Of a DNA stretch of 64,000 nucleotides, positions 46,401 to 57,249 are shown in pieces (within the stretch, counting starts at the first letter, position 1; each line of letters starts with the position of its first letter). The position numbers were made by a program, and so were the translations under genes. Source of the DNA: Sequoia sempervirens (lineage: Eukaryota > Streptophyta > Pinopsida > Cupressales > Cupressaceae); NCBI GenBank assembly GCA_007258455.2, contig VDFB02373365.1, positions 225,770,194-225,834,193 on the forward strand. The letters are read 5' to 3'. The notes under the pieces were generated by a model, which ran no database searches, was not told the origin of the DNA, and saw nothing but the letters and a program-made list of their open reading frames with translations.

Positions 46401-48844
46401 AAGAAAAAGTAGATCATTCATATAATTCAAGCCAATTATAATCCACAACTCATCAACAAATTCATGTTCAAGAATTATAAGATGTTTCTTATTTATGTTT
46501 ATTATTATCATATGCAATAATAGTTGAAAGATCTTAAGGATACTTCTTCATCCTCTGTGTGTGAGATTGGTACAACTATATGAGCTCAACAATGGTTTCA
46601 TATCATAGTGGTGAGATTCCATTATGTTTCATTATTATTTATCATTTATTTATTTTCCTTTGTTCCATGAGAGCACATGCTCTTTATTATCTATTATCAT
46701 AGCCATTGTGGAAGTGGGAACACCAACATGGGGTTTGACCAAGGAAAACTCCAATATAATACAACCATTTTCCCTCTATCCCCATTGTAGGTTTACAAGT
46801 TTGTGTTGTGTGAATTAGATTTGACCCATCAACTCATTTTAAGGATCAAAACCTTAATTCATTTTCTTCAAGGACTCATTATCAAAAATTAGGGTATGTT
46901 GATTATTCAAACACTATCAAACTTTAGAACCTAATTTTTATAGGCAAGGACCTTCAAACACTACTACACCTATAGAGGATCTGAAAGCCTATATTTTTGC
47001 ACTTCTAGACTAGGAAACCCAACACCCTTTCCCTAAAAGTTCTACTCCATATTTGAGTGATAGGTTTTTCTTTGCATCTCTTGTCTAGATTTGCTTTCTA
47101 TTTTTGACTTCCTATTCTATAATTTCCAAATTTTGGTGCACTTAGTAAATTTTATCCTAATTCACCTAGTTCATAACATAATTACATCAATCATTTATAC
47201 TCACAACAAAAGGGACCAAAATCTTGACCAACTTGTTTGGACCTCCCTTGAGGATAATAACCAAACAACATCTCTTGGTTAATTTTGGCTCTCAAATGTC
47301 AAAGGTGTGAAAGGATTTATTTACATTATGAATTTTGGCCTAGATCTCCCCTTTCACCTATCTTATAATTTCTTTTTTTTTAATGTTATTATCTTGTTTT
47401 CCTTTCATTGTTGAGCTCTATCTAGATGTTTGTAGTAGTTTGAAATAGTAACTTTCATGCTTGGTTAATTTCCATTTACATTTTCAAATTAGTAGTGCAA
47501 TTAAAATTCTTTGTGTGGAGTGTCAAATTTCTTCACCCATTAATTAGTATTGATAGGTCTTATACTAGGAGAAGATGTAGATAAACAACCTAGAATTTTA
47601 TGGTCCAATATATTGCATCAAAATCACCTTAAAGTTAGGCCCTTCAAATTTTTGAATTGGATCCAAGTGCATGTATATGTACCTTGATTGATTTTATCAT
47701 AAGCTTAGATAAGTCAATATACATGAAAAGCCTAAAAAAAATCTTTTTTAAATCTCCAGATGTGAGTTTTATTTCGAAAAAGCATCCACCTTATCAATAA
47801 TTTTTTTAATTTACCTTGGATCCCTCATTATTAGAGGAAGGTAAAAAATACACTATAAAATTGAAATAATTTTTGTGGTGGCCATTTCAAGATTGAAGAA
47901 AGGTGTTCCTTGAGTGAAAAATATTTATTCCTTCGACTAAACCATGGGCCTTAAATTACAAAATAATGCTACAATACTCAATCATGAAAAAATGCAAAAG
48001 GAAAATCCATGATCTAGAAGCTTCAAAAAGGGAACAATAAAGTTTTTCCATGTTATTTTAATCCATATCACAATATATTCATAAAATGGGCACTTCTTGA
48101 GGCATCTTGAAAAAAGAGAGTGACTACCAAAGTCCTCTATTGTAGTGTGAATTCACTCATCTAAAGCATGGAAATCTAATTGCTCAACTTCTAGAGTTAT
48201 AGAGGTGTCACCAAAGAATAAATGCACTAGATATTTTTCATTCAAAGAAGAAGATGAAGTTGAATTTGAGGTTCCAAAAATCACATCTAAAGGTGGAGTC
48301 AATTTATTTGCTATTGTGACACATTTAACCATCAAAAACCTATGGAGATTAGGGTTTTCTAATAGAATTTGGTCACTAAAAAATATCCATAGTAGTAAAA
48401 CACATTTTTAAGGAACTATTGTAATGTTTAAATAGTAAATTTTCCATTGATCCCTATATGTTTTCCTATTTAGGTGTCATCACTATAGTGGGAATAGAGG
48501 AGAGAGATTCCTTGTTGATAGTACTTGGAGTAGTCTCATATGACTTCTAAGAGTTATCCTTTTATTTAGTTTGGTCATGTTATTAGTTATAGGTGTCAAC
48601 ATCTACCTTATTTTCTACTTGATTAATCTTCTACTACTACTTCACTTATTCACTCATTACTTTGCTCATTCTTATTAATCCTTTATTACTTTATTTTATT
48701 TTCCTAGGATTTATTTTATTTTACTTTAGACTTAGCTAAAAATTATTTTATTTTTATTTACACATTTAAAATTAATGCTTATAATATAATTAATTCTACT
48801 ATACATTAGAATTCCATTAGACCCACTTCTTCACCATTAACTTC
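43496..48844 (+). other. Long AT-rich stretch after gag-protease, no recognised gene
   Basis: Short open frames only. Up to about 44480 the plus strand is Pro/Ser-rich in translation and may be the gag-pol linker of the preceding remnant. A purine-rich word AAGGTGGGGGAATA at about 45253 could be a polypurine tract, but no LTR edge could be confirmed. The region 46430-47050 may hold another gag-like remnant, too weak to call. The open frames at 48153-48411 on both strands are undiagnostic. Confidence 0.45.
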
Positions 48845-49043
48845 CTTTTTTTTCAGACTATGAGAATCGGTTGGGTATCCATCCCGCTATAAACTATAGT
48901 GCACATGGTAAACTTTTTTCACATGACCGGTGATGCTGGTGTGACATGCCCTCCAGTACCACGAGGAAGATGGGGAGACTAGACCTCATGTCCTCTTGTC
49001 TGCAACATGATGCTTTAGCCAATCGAGCTAGGCCCACTGCCCC
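48845..49043 (-). mobile_element. tRNA-derived SINE
   Basis: Read on the minus strand it starts GGGGCAGTGGGCC and has an A box TAGCTCGATTGG (plus 49019-49030) and a B box GGTCTAGTCTCC (plus 48974-48985), at the spacing of an RNA polymerase III promoter. A body of about 120 bases follows, then an A-rich tail (T run at plus 48845-48853). About 199 bp, the usual size for a plant SINE. Confidence 0.75.
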
Positions 49044-49609
49044 TCTTCACCATTAACTTGGCCAATAGGATCTATTTGCATTATTTTAGGGATATTATAA
49101 TTAAATGTGTTTCACAAAAACATTATACTTTTCCTATGAGATTTATTACAACTAGGAGTTTAATGTGAATATATAAATTGCAAAGTTAAGATTAATTAAG
49201 ATATAAAAATATTACTATTTGAATGGATTTTTAGATATAACAGTAACTATACTAAACTATAAGAATTTAAAATTAGAAGTATTGTGCAAGATAAGGGATG
49301 TGAACTTATACAATATTATTTAAAATTTATATTCCTTTTAAGATGATGCAATATGCAAACTCGTTAATAAAGATAAAGAATTTGAATTTATATAGTAATA
49401 TTTAAAATGTATATTCCTTTTAAGATGATGTAATAGGAAAACTCGTTAATAAAAAAATGATTGATAAAAGGTGGTAAACCACCTATAATATATTATATTT
49501 AGTAAAAAAGAGAGTACATGAGAAAATTAGTATAGTAAACAATAGAAAAAACCTTTACACGGGTCAAATACTGCCTTAAAAGGTGAGATCTTAATCAAAA
49601 TTTAGTAGG
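49044..49609. other. AT-rich stretch with no recognised gene
   Basis: Contains an imperfect local duplication: TATATTCCTTTTAAGATGATG occurs near 49329 and 49409 with similar flanks, period about 80. Otherwise nothing seen. Confidence 0.5.
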
Positions 49610-50655
49610 TGACATTAGCATATTCAAAGGTAAGTGTTTATTTAAAAAAGGTATTCAAGTTTTTTGGGACCTATGGGACTCCACCACATTCCATTGGAAA
49701 TCATGGCTCATTCTTAAAATGCAGTTTCACCTTTCTTCCTATGATAAACAACCAATCCATGAAATCCAACTTGTTTCTCCTAAACTTAGTATCCTATTAT
49801 CCTTGGATTGTCATGCTAACTTTTTGAATGATTGGTGATAGACTAATGCTCACAACATCCACTTCTTTCCCCTATGATCCATCTACAAAAAAATCCTTCC
49901 TTCTATCACCATCACACCCCATCTTAATAAGAAGTGGCATTGTTCTTTTCTTCATTCCAAGTGGAATAAACTCAGCCACCAAATATAGAAGTCCAAAGCA
50001 CATGCTTAGCCTCAGCTCCTAGCATGGAAACTTCTTCATGTGAAACTCCCTATTGGAAACCACCTTAAGTTTTTTTACCCTCAACTAACCTATCCATTTT
50101 GTGATAGAATGAAATCCATAAAACATTCCTTTTGGATTTTCACTCATACCCCTAAATTATGGCACTTGTTTACCTCTTTTCCTTCTTTCTTTCCATAAAT
50201 ATGGATATGTAAAACAACCCTTCTATGTGCTTTTCCATCCTTTGATGTCATATCCCACACCTATAGATAAGTGATTATCAAACACCTCTAGAAATTTTTT
50301 TCTTGTTATGTTCTCTAACACTATCCTCCCTCCCCAAATAAAATTGCTAATGATTTTTACTAATTTGTCCCTTCAAATTGTGAATCTACAAAATGTTTAG
50401 CCATTCATCACTCCTAAGGACACCTTACACAAGCTCCTATAGTTGCACATAATTATTGATATTAATGGATGCTAAAATTTTAGAGTGTTCATCTTTCACT
50501 TGTCTATAGAGGTTTGGTGATTGGTCTTAGTCAAGCATTACAACCATGGCTTGGAGAAATTCAAAGAAGGGGTACTCAAACTTAGGCTGATATAAGATGG
50601 ATAGTGGACTATTGGATTTATTGGTGCTCTGGAGAGACACTTTCAACACCTCAGT
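49610..50655 (+). pseudogene. LINE (L1-type) ORF2 C-terminal fragment
   Basis: In broken frames: a segment with GIQVFWDLWDSTTFHWKSWL, then, around 50000-50180, LLAWKLLHVKLPIGNHLKFF followed by YPQLTYPFCDRMKSIKHSFW and THTPKLWHLF. This is the zf-RVT pattern found after RT in plant L1 ORF2, with a Cys/His zinc-binding arrangement (partly lost here) and the Trp-Lys-Leu motif. A last piece GLVIGLSQALQPWLGEIQRR may be the end of the protein. No RT catalytic box is present; 5' truncation is usual for LINEs. Confidence 0.55.
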
Positions 50656-51030
50656 GTTGCAAGATGGTGTTTCCCTTGGTCTTCCTTGTCTAGCACAATT
50701 CTTGGGTTTGTGACATGGCTTAACCACCTCTTGTGGATCTTACATAAATATGGAGGTTGTATCAGGCATTGATAGGTCGATCTTTTGGTGCAACGACAAC
50801 CACCAATGTAATAATCAGTATTAGAGTTGAGGTCATAGGTTCAAACCCCTCGCTTGTGCTGGGGGGATTGTTGCAAGATGGTGTGTCCCTTGGTATTCCT
50901 TTTCAAGCATGATGCTTGGGTTTGTGACATGGATTAACCACCTCCTGTGGATCTTACATAAATCTAGCAGTTGTATTGGGCATTGATGGGTCAATCTTTT
51001 GGTGCAATAACAACCACCAATGTAACACTC
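50656..51030 (+). repeat. Tandem copies of a 214-bp SINE-like unit
   Basis: The unit starts GTTGCAAGATGGTGT and has a period of 214 bases. The first copy (50656-50869) is complete; the second (50870-about 51030) stops after CCACCAATGTAA. The complete copy has GGTTCAAACCC (50838-50848), an exact polymerase III B box, followed by CTCGCTTGTGCTGGGGGGATT. A clear A box was not found, so SINE origin is only suggested. Confidence 0.6.
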
Positions 51031-52162
51031 AAATGAGAGGAATTTCTCCAGATTATGTATATTCCTTTGGTTTCAGATGATTTATATTTATAGACTGATC
51101 TTAGTTTCTATAATTTTCCAGTAATGCATGGTTAAATGCAATCTAATAAAATCTATTATTTGTTGAATGGAAAATTTTTGTTGTTTCTGATTTTGTTGTT
51201 GTATGTAGCTGCCATATTACTATTCTTCTTTCATTTTTGGGACTATGTTGTTGAAGTTTTTCAACAACTTTGTTGCTAATATTTTGATGTAAAAAATTTA
51301 TTACTTTTATCCAATAAAAAAATTAGTATACCTTCTTCTTTTGGTGCTAATTTTGTCTTAGAAGTAGACAAGTCTATAGATGATCAACTATGAGATATGC
51401 AAACTAGATTTTAAGCACATGACAAAGTGAAAAATAGAAAGAATTATATATTTCACATCACACTTTCCAACAATATAATTACCATGTTCCTTAACATGAG
51501 ATTTTATGGAATCTCATAATTCTCTTCCCTTGTTGAGTTACAATCCATCAACCATTGCATTGTCTACACATCTTGTAGGATAAAAATCAAATAATTTGTG
51601 GTCATAAAATATATAAAAAAATAGGTGTCATACAAATGTTAGTACCATAATCTTCATCATCTTTCTAAAATAATTCTTTAGCTAGTAGTTACAATTGAAT
51701 ATACTTGAAATAAAAATAATGTAGAATATATTTTTCTTGGATAAATCCATAACATTTGAGAAAAAAATAGGAACCAATTCAATATAATTTAGTTGAATAG
51801 GGCATTCTAGAAGCAATCTTTTAACAAAAATAGTCTTGATTGCTTTCTCAAGCAACTTATAGTCAAAGGAGAACACATAACTCAATTTTACAATGTTACA
51901 AAAATCTAGTTCCTTTAGGTCCTATTTGTAGGGTGGGATGAAAAAGTGGAGGTCCTTGTGAGCATAATTAATTTTATCTTCATAACAGATAGAACTGTTA
52001 GAGGTGACTCACACTTTCATTATAAACAACTCATCAAACTCTTCTTAGTTCGAATTCATTTACAAATTTTTTTAATTGAATTGGACAAACAAGTTTGAAC
52101 ACATAAATTAATCAAGTATAGTATATTTACTTAAGAGTTGTTTTTTTTACTCAAGATATATT
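51031..52162. other. AT-rich stretch with no recognised gene
   Basis: No coding similarity on either strand; a minus-strand open frame at 51682-51885 is undiagnostic. Confidence 0.5.
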
Positions 52163-52205
52163 TATCTATCTATCTACCTATCTATTTGTCTATCTATCAA
52201 TCTAT

Positions 52206-52253
<48 letters not shown>

Positions 52254-52280
52254 ATATGTGTGTGTGTGTGTGTGTGTGTT
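52163..52280. repeat. (TATC)n followed by (TG)n microsatellite
   Basis: Almost uninterrupted TATC repeats to about 52250, then TATATATG and a pure TG run to 52279. It borders the copia LTR. Confidence 0.97.
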
Positions 52281-52299
52281 TTCATGTCTATATATTTAA

Positions 52300-53903
52300 T
52301 AGAAGTTTGTGTTGTCAATGATTTCAATAGATATTTGTTGTTACATTGATGTCAACCTATAGAGATGCTTTGATTGGTTGCATTATGTTGTCATTAGCAG
52401 TTTCACTGATGCCAACCTCTAGTGTTTCTTTGATGAGAATATGTTTGTGGATGTTCAACATCTTGTATGGTTGAGATGTTGAGAAAGTGTTGCATATGTT
52501 GAGATGGTGTTTGTGGTGCTTGGTTTCCAAGTTATTTTGAGAAAATTTGAATAAAAGAGAAAAGTTTGGTAAAGAGTGTTCAGTGTGGAAAAGTAGTGTT
52601 CAATGTTTTTCTCCACATTTCTTCATGGTTAAAGATCTTCTTGTGTGGTTCCAATATGTTGATTAGAGGTGTTCATATGTGTTATATCCAAAGTTTTAGG
52701 TTTTGGATTGTTAGTCAGAAGTTGTGTTCACCAACACGTGTGAACTATGATGCAATGTTGTCTGGGAGAAATGGTTTTTCTTTGTGTTTTTATGTTGTGA
52801 TTTCTAGTTTTGTGGATTTGGGAGTGTTCTTATATTATTCATATCTATCTTCAGTACAAGTTGTTTGATTTTTGGTGCTCCACAAGGTTGATTTCATGTG
52901 TTACAATGTGTGGAAGGTTAATTGGGTGTACAAAATGGGTATGTTCTTCAGGTGTATGATGTTACAAAAGAATTTGTTGGATTTCAGGATGTTGATGGAA
53001 TATTCTAGATTATGTTTAAGTTTTTTTTTTGGTTTGTGATTCATCTTTGGATTTAAGGAAGTGTGTAATTAAATGTTTAATGGTGCTAACATAGGTTCAA
53101 CTGACCTTGGTTTTTTACACTGATTATGGATATGCTTCGGTGTTTGTGGAAGTGTGGTGTGGCATGTATATGTGGATATAGGTCTAAGTTAAGGTTTAAT
53201 ATGGTAACATTCATTTCTCTCCACCATAGGAATGTTTTGGTGTTGACCTAATTTGAATTTTCATGTTTGAGGTGCATAGTTGACCTTGGAAAATGTTTCT
53301 AAGGTTGTGAATGATATAAAGGAAAGGTGAATTGTTGGAGAAGTTTTTGTAGATGTGAGGATGTGTTGAGATGTGAATTTAATCATATGTAGAGATCTGA
53401 AGCATGAGCCTAATTCCTATCACTCCAGTGCAGTGAATGGAAGGGTCTACATTTGTAGAGTACCTAAAGTTTTTGATAGCAGTGAGCTAGAGGATACTGA
53501 TGATACATAATTGTAGTGGTGGATATTCTTTGTTACTCTGAGATATATTTCTCATTGTAACAATATTCTATCTTCCTTCTAATGTGGTAGTGAGGCATTG
53601 GTAGTGATCCCTTTTTTCCTTTGGGTAGTGAGCCCTTCAGCAATGAGCCTATTGTATTTAGTATTGCAATTACTTTATATTGTGAGCTAATCCTCATTGT
53701 GATTTTTCCTTCTTGGGTTTTCCACATAAATATGGTGTTCTCATGTTTATGGATGTGTTTAAATTATTTTTTCTCATGTTTATATTTTTCTAATACATGA
53801 TAATGGTTTAAATATTAATATATATTTGAATGTTATTGAGGGTTTTGATGTTCTAATGTACAACTAATTCACCCCCCCTCTCAGTTGTCTTATGCATTCA
53901 ACA
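52300..53903 (+). mobile_element. 5' LTR of the right copia element
   Basis: About 1.6 kb, AGAAGTTTGTGTTGTC...ATGCATTCAACA, aligning with 7427-9752 minus that copy's duplication and insertion. The expected first TG is TA (52299-52301 region), a point change. It is followed at once by a PBS, which proves the orientation. The five bases before it (about TTTAA) do not match those after the left copia LTR (ATATA). Confidence 0.85.
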
Positions 53904-53905
53904 AT

Positions 53906-53917
53906 TGGTATCAGAGC
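53906..53917 (+). promoter_or_regulatory. Primer binding site, initiator tRNA-Met type
   Basis: TGGTATCAGAGC, two bases after the LTR. This is the standard plant copia PBS. Confidence 0.92.
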
Positions 53918-53956
53918 ACGGATCCTTAGAAGAAAGCTTAATTGCTTGAGGTAGAT

Positions 53957-54926
53957 ATGGGATGGTGCACAAGGAGGATCCTCTATTTTTTGGCTTAGAT
54001 TATGTATTTTGAAAGACTAGGATGGAAGGTTTCCTTGTTTCTCTAGGGTTTGGAGTTTGGAAGTCTGTTGAAACTAGATATATAATTTCTACAAATGGTT
54101 TAAGGATTGATGATGAGATCAAGGCCTATGAGAACAATGGCTAAGCAAGATATGATATTTTTAGTGGTCTTTCTAATTCAAAACATGTGAAAGTTGTGAG
54201 TCTTAAAATTTTTGGTGAGATCTAGAAAAAGCTAGAAAGTATCTATGAAGGAGATGATAAGGTCAAGCAAGCAAAGATGCAGAATTTGAAGACTAAGTTG
54301 GAAACCCTAAGAATGATAGAAGATGAAGATATTATAGGCTACATACATAGAGTAGATGAATTTTTCAATTCAACCAAAGGTCCTAGTGGAAAACGTGAAG
54401 AAGATGAGGTGGTAAAGAAGGTATTAAGAACTCTTTCAAAATCTTATATTCATAAGCTTTCTACTATTGAAGAAACTAAAAATTTAGATCATTATTCTAG
54501 AGATCAATTGTTTGGTGCTTTAGCTAATTTTCAGGAGAGAGTTTGGTCCAAGTGATTCAAGAAAAGAGACTACTTTTAAAGTTGGAAAATAAGAGAAGAA
54601 TGAGGAATCTGACTCAGAGGAGTTTGATGAGCTAGAAGCAAAATTTGTGAGGAGATTCAAAAAGGGTACTAGAAAATACAGAGGTAAGTTACCTTTCAAA
54701 TGTTTCAATTGTGGAAAGATTGGCCATTATACTTCAAGATGTCTAGTCAAAGCTTCAAATGAAATATTTAAAGAGAATAAAGGTAAATCAATTAAGAGAA
54801 TTTATTATGTTAAAGAAGATGCGAGTATATTTGATGATGGGTCTGATTACCTGGATGATGAAAATGATGAATGCTTGTTTATGGCTCTATATGTTGTAAC
54901 TAATTATGTTAACTCTAAGATATGTA
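53957..54926 (+). pseudogene. Copia gag with zinc knuckle
   Basis: Gag of the right copia element. The N-terminal part around 53960-54060 is broken. The best open segment, 54277-54555, shows the UBN2-type gag helices (MQNLKTKLETLRMIEDEDII, then VVKKVLRTLSKSYIHKL). After a shift, 54647-54926 has a basic stretch and the zinc knuckle CFNCGKIGHYTSRC (CX2CX4HX4C, intact), then an acidic tail (DDGSDYLDDENDE). The frame is then interrupted by an insertion at about 54927. Confidence 0.88.
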
Positions 54927-55440
54927 TGTGTTGGTGTAGGTTTTTTAATATTTATTTTTCCTGCACATTATTAAGCATACTTGGGTAATATGAGACATGG
55001 TTTATGTGAGGACACGTGGTGTAATCCATCAATTACATGTGTCACTCTCACCCACACTTGGGTGGTTGAGTCTCACACCCTCTTTTGTCCTCTTATGCCA
55101 CCTCACAAAACCACTCTCTTGTCTCTTTCTGAGTAGGTTATGCCACCTATTTGGCATTTTCCAAGTAAGCATAACTCCCACCAAATTTGGTTATTTGGGA
55201 GTTATTACCCCTCTTGGAATTATATGCCCATATTGTACTATATAATCAACACTCACCTCTCCCTCCTAGCTAGTTCAAATGAGTTCATATTAACTAAATC
55301 AGTACAAGGGAGTGTTGATGCATATTGTATCATTTTGAGTGTGATAATATCATTACTCAATTATTGCACCATATTTCAGCATTTCATCCTCTTCCTGCTC
55401 TCGTGTAGAAGGTTAATCTTGGTTTTGCAGGTGATCCTGG
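54927..55440. mobile_element. Insertion in copia gag-pol, possibly a solo LTR
   Basis: About 510 bases between gag and protease that do not belong to the copia frame. It starts TGTTGGTGTAGG, holds a TATA-like CTATATAATCAACACTC near 55240, and ends near TTTTGCA, so TG...CA ends are possible. I could not confirm a target duplication or a second copy in the window. Confidence 0.4.
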
Positions 55441-56036
55441 ATGCTTGAGTTCATCAGCAACTCTTATAGTATAAAGGAAGTTGCTAAAAAATTAGGTCAT
55501 AATATAACAATGGCAACTACTTTTCATGCTAGAGAGGACAAAAACTATTGAATTGTTGACAATGAATTCTCAAATCACATGATAGGTGATAAGAGTAAGT
55601 TTGTTAAACTTGAGAAGTTTGAAGGAGGTCTTGTTAAGTTTGGTGATGATACATCTGCTAAGATATGTGGAAAAGTTTCAATCAGTTTTGATGGAAAGCA
55701 TAATATATATGATGTTATTTATGTTAAGGGTCTCTGACATAATATTCTAAGTGTAGAACAAATGTGTAGCAAAGGATACAATCTTGTATTTTAGGATGAA
55801 GGTTGTGAGATCAGGAAAGGCTCCATAACTTTGGTTGTTGTAGGAAGGACATATGGAAATGTTTATTAGCTTAAGGGTGCTAATGGTATGTGCTTTATTA
55901 CTCAAATCAATGAAATTTGGATATGACATAGAAGAATGTGCCACATCAATTTTGATATCCTAGTTAGGATTAGCTCTACTCAAGTTGTGAGAGTTCTACG
56001 AAAGATTAGAAAGCCTATAAATGTAGTTTGTAAGGA
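55441..56036 (+). pseudogene. Copia protease and pre-integrase region
   Basis: Protease-like segment with IVDNEFSNHMIGDKSKF (usual catalytic DSGCSxHM box; here DNEFSNHM, so the DSG has been lost), then VKFGDDTSAKICGKVSI and VKGLxHNILSVEQMCSKGY. The GAG-pre-integrase segment follows with HRRMCHINFDILVRIS and KPINVVCKECQVGKK, including the zinc-binding His and Cys residues. Several stops. Confidence 0.82.
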
Positions 56037-56640
56037 ATGTCAAGTTGGGAAGAAAAAATAAAAAAGGTTCATTGTCAAATAATATTCCATCATAGGACCT
56101 TGGAGTTGGTGCATACGGACCTTTTTGGACCTACAAAAACAAGAAGTTTTCAAGGTGATATGTATTTCATGTTGGTAATTGATGATTACTCTAGAATGAC
56201 TTGGGTAACTTTTCTCAAAGAAAAATTAGAATATCTATAGATTAAGGAATTTAAAGTTATGGTTGAGAATGAAATGGATATGAAAATCAAATGTTTAAGA
56301 TCTAACAAAGGTGGAGAGTTCACCTCCAATGAGTTTAACAATTTTTGTGAAGATTGTGGAATAAAGAGACATTTGTCTGCTCCTGGGACTCCTCAACAAA
56401 ATTGAGTGGTGGAAAGTAAGAATATGATTGTTTAGGAAGTAGAAAGCACAATGATGAAGGAATAAAATTTATTGGATATCTACTAGAGAGAAGAAATTCA
56501 TAAGTTACAGTCTACATACTTGATAGAGTGCAAGCAAGGACAAATAGTTCAAAGACTCTATAATTTGTGGTATGGAAGACATCCTATCATCAAATATTTC
56601 AAAGTTTTTGGAAGTGATATATCAGAAGAGATGAAGAAAA
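56037..56640 (+). pseudogene. Copia integrase core
   Basis: HHRTLELVHTDLFGPTKTRS supplies the first Asp; VIDDYSRMTWVTFLKEK follows. The second catalytic position reads LRSNKGGEFTSNEF: the Asp of the usual LRSDxGGEF is Asn. VVESKNMI carries the Glu. A stop occurs at about 56240 and others follow. Dead by sequence. Confidence 0.85.
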
Positions 56641-57240
56641 CTTAGGAAATTTTGATGCAATATATGATGAAGGAATCTTACTTGGATATTCTACAAAGAG
56701 GAAGGCTTATTGTTGCTACAACAAGAGGCTAAAATGGATTGTTGAAAGTGTAAGTATCAAAGTGGATGAAGACTTACATAAAAGCTCGGTGTTGATAGAA
56801 GGATATGAATCAAATGAGTCATCTTACATAGAAGAAGAGAAGAATGATGGTAAGGAAAAATAAGTGCAGGTTGAAGAGGAAGAAGCTCTAAAAAGGATCC
56901 CTCAGACTCTTAAGTATGTGCAGAAGAATCATTTTGAAGATCATATTATTGGTGAAAAAATCAAAGGTGTAGTGACAAGAAGAAAGGATACTATCACAAA
57001 AGAACAAGAAAATTTATGCTTACTTTCTCAAGACTAGCAAACAAGAATTTGATTGGAACTAAGTGGGTATTTTGGAACAAGCTAAATGAGAATGGAGAAG
57101 TTGTTAGGAACAAGGCAATGCTTGTGTGTAAAGGTTACTCACAAGTAGAAGGAATAAACTTTGAAGAGACATTTGATTTGGTAACAAGGATGGAGATAAT
57201 TAGGATGTTTTTGGATTTTGCAGCACACAAGCAACTAAAC
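56641..57240 (+). pseudogene. Copia integrase C-terminal linker and start of RT
   Basis: The linker is acidic and Lys/Glu-rich (56760-56990). RT begins around 57016-57240 with LIGTKWVFWNKLNENGEVVR and NKAMLVCKGYSQVEGINFEE, ending at FLDFAAHKQLN. The sequence then changes abruptly to CACTA transposase. In an intact element the next about 17 codons lead to NGELEE, exactly where the left copia fragment at 5745 begins. Confidence 0.85.
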
Positions 57241-57249
57241 CATTTTTCT

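Noticed and set aside
48153..48411. Overlapping short ORFs on both strands as a small gene
   Set aside because: Neither has a known motif or conserved partner in the window.
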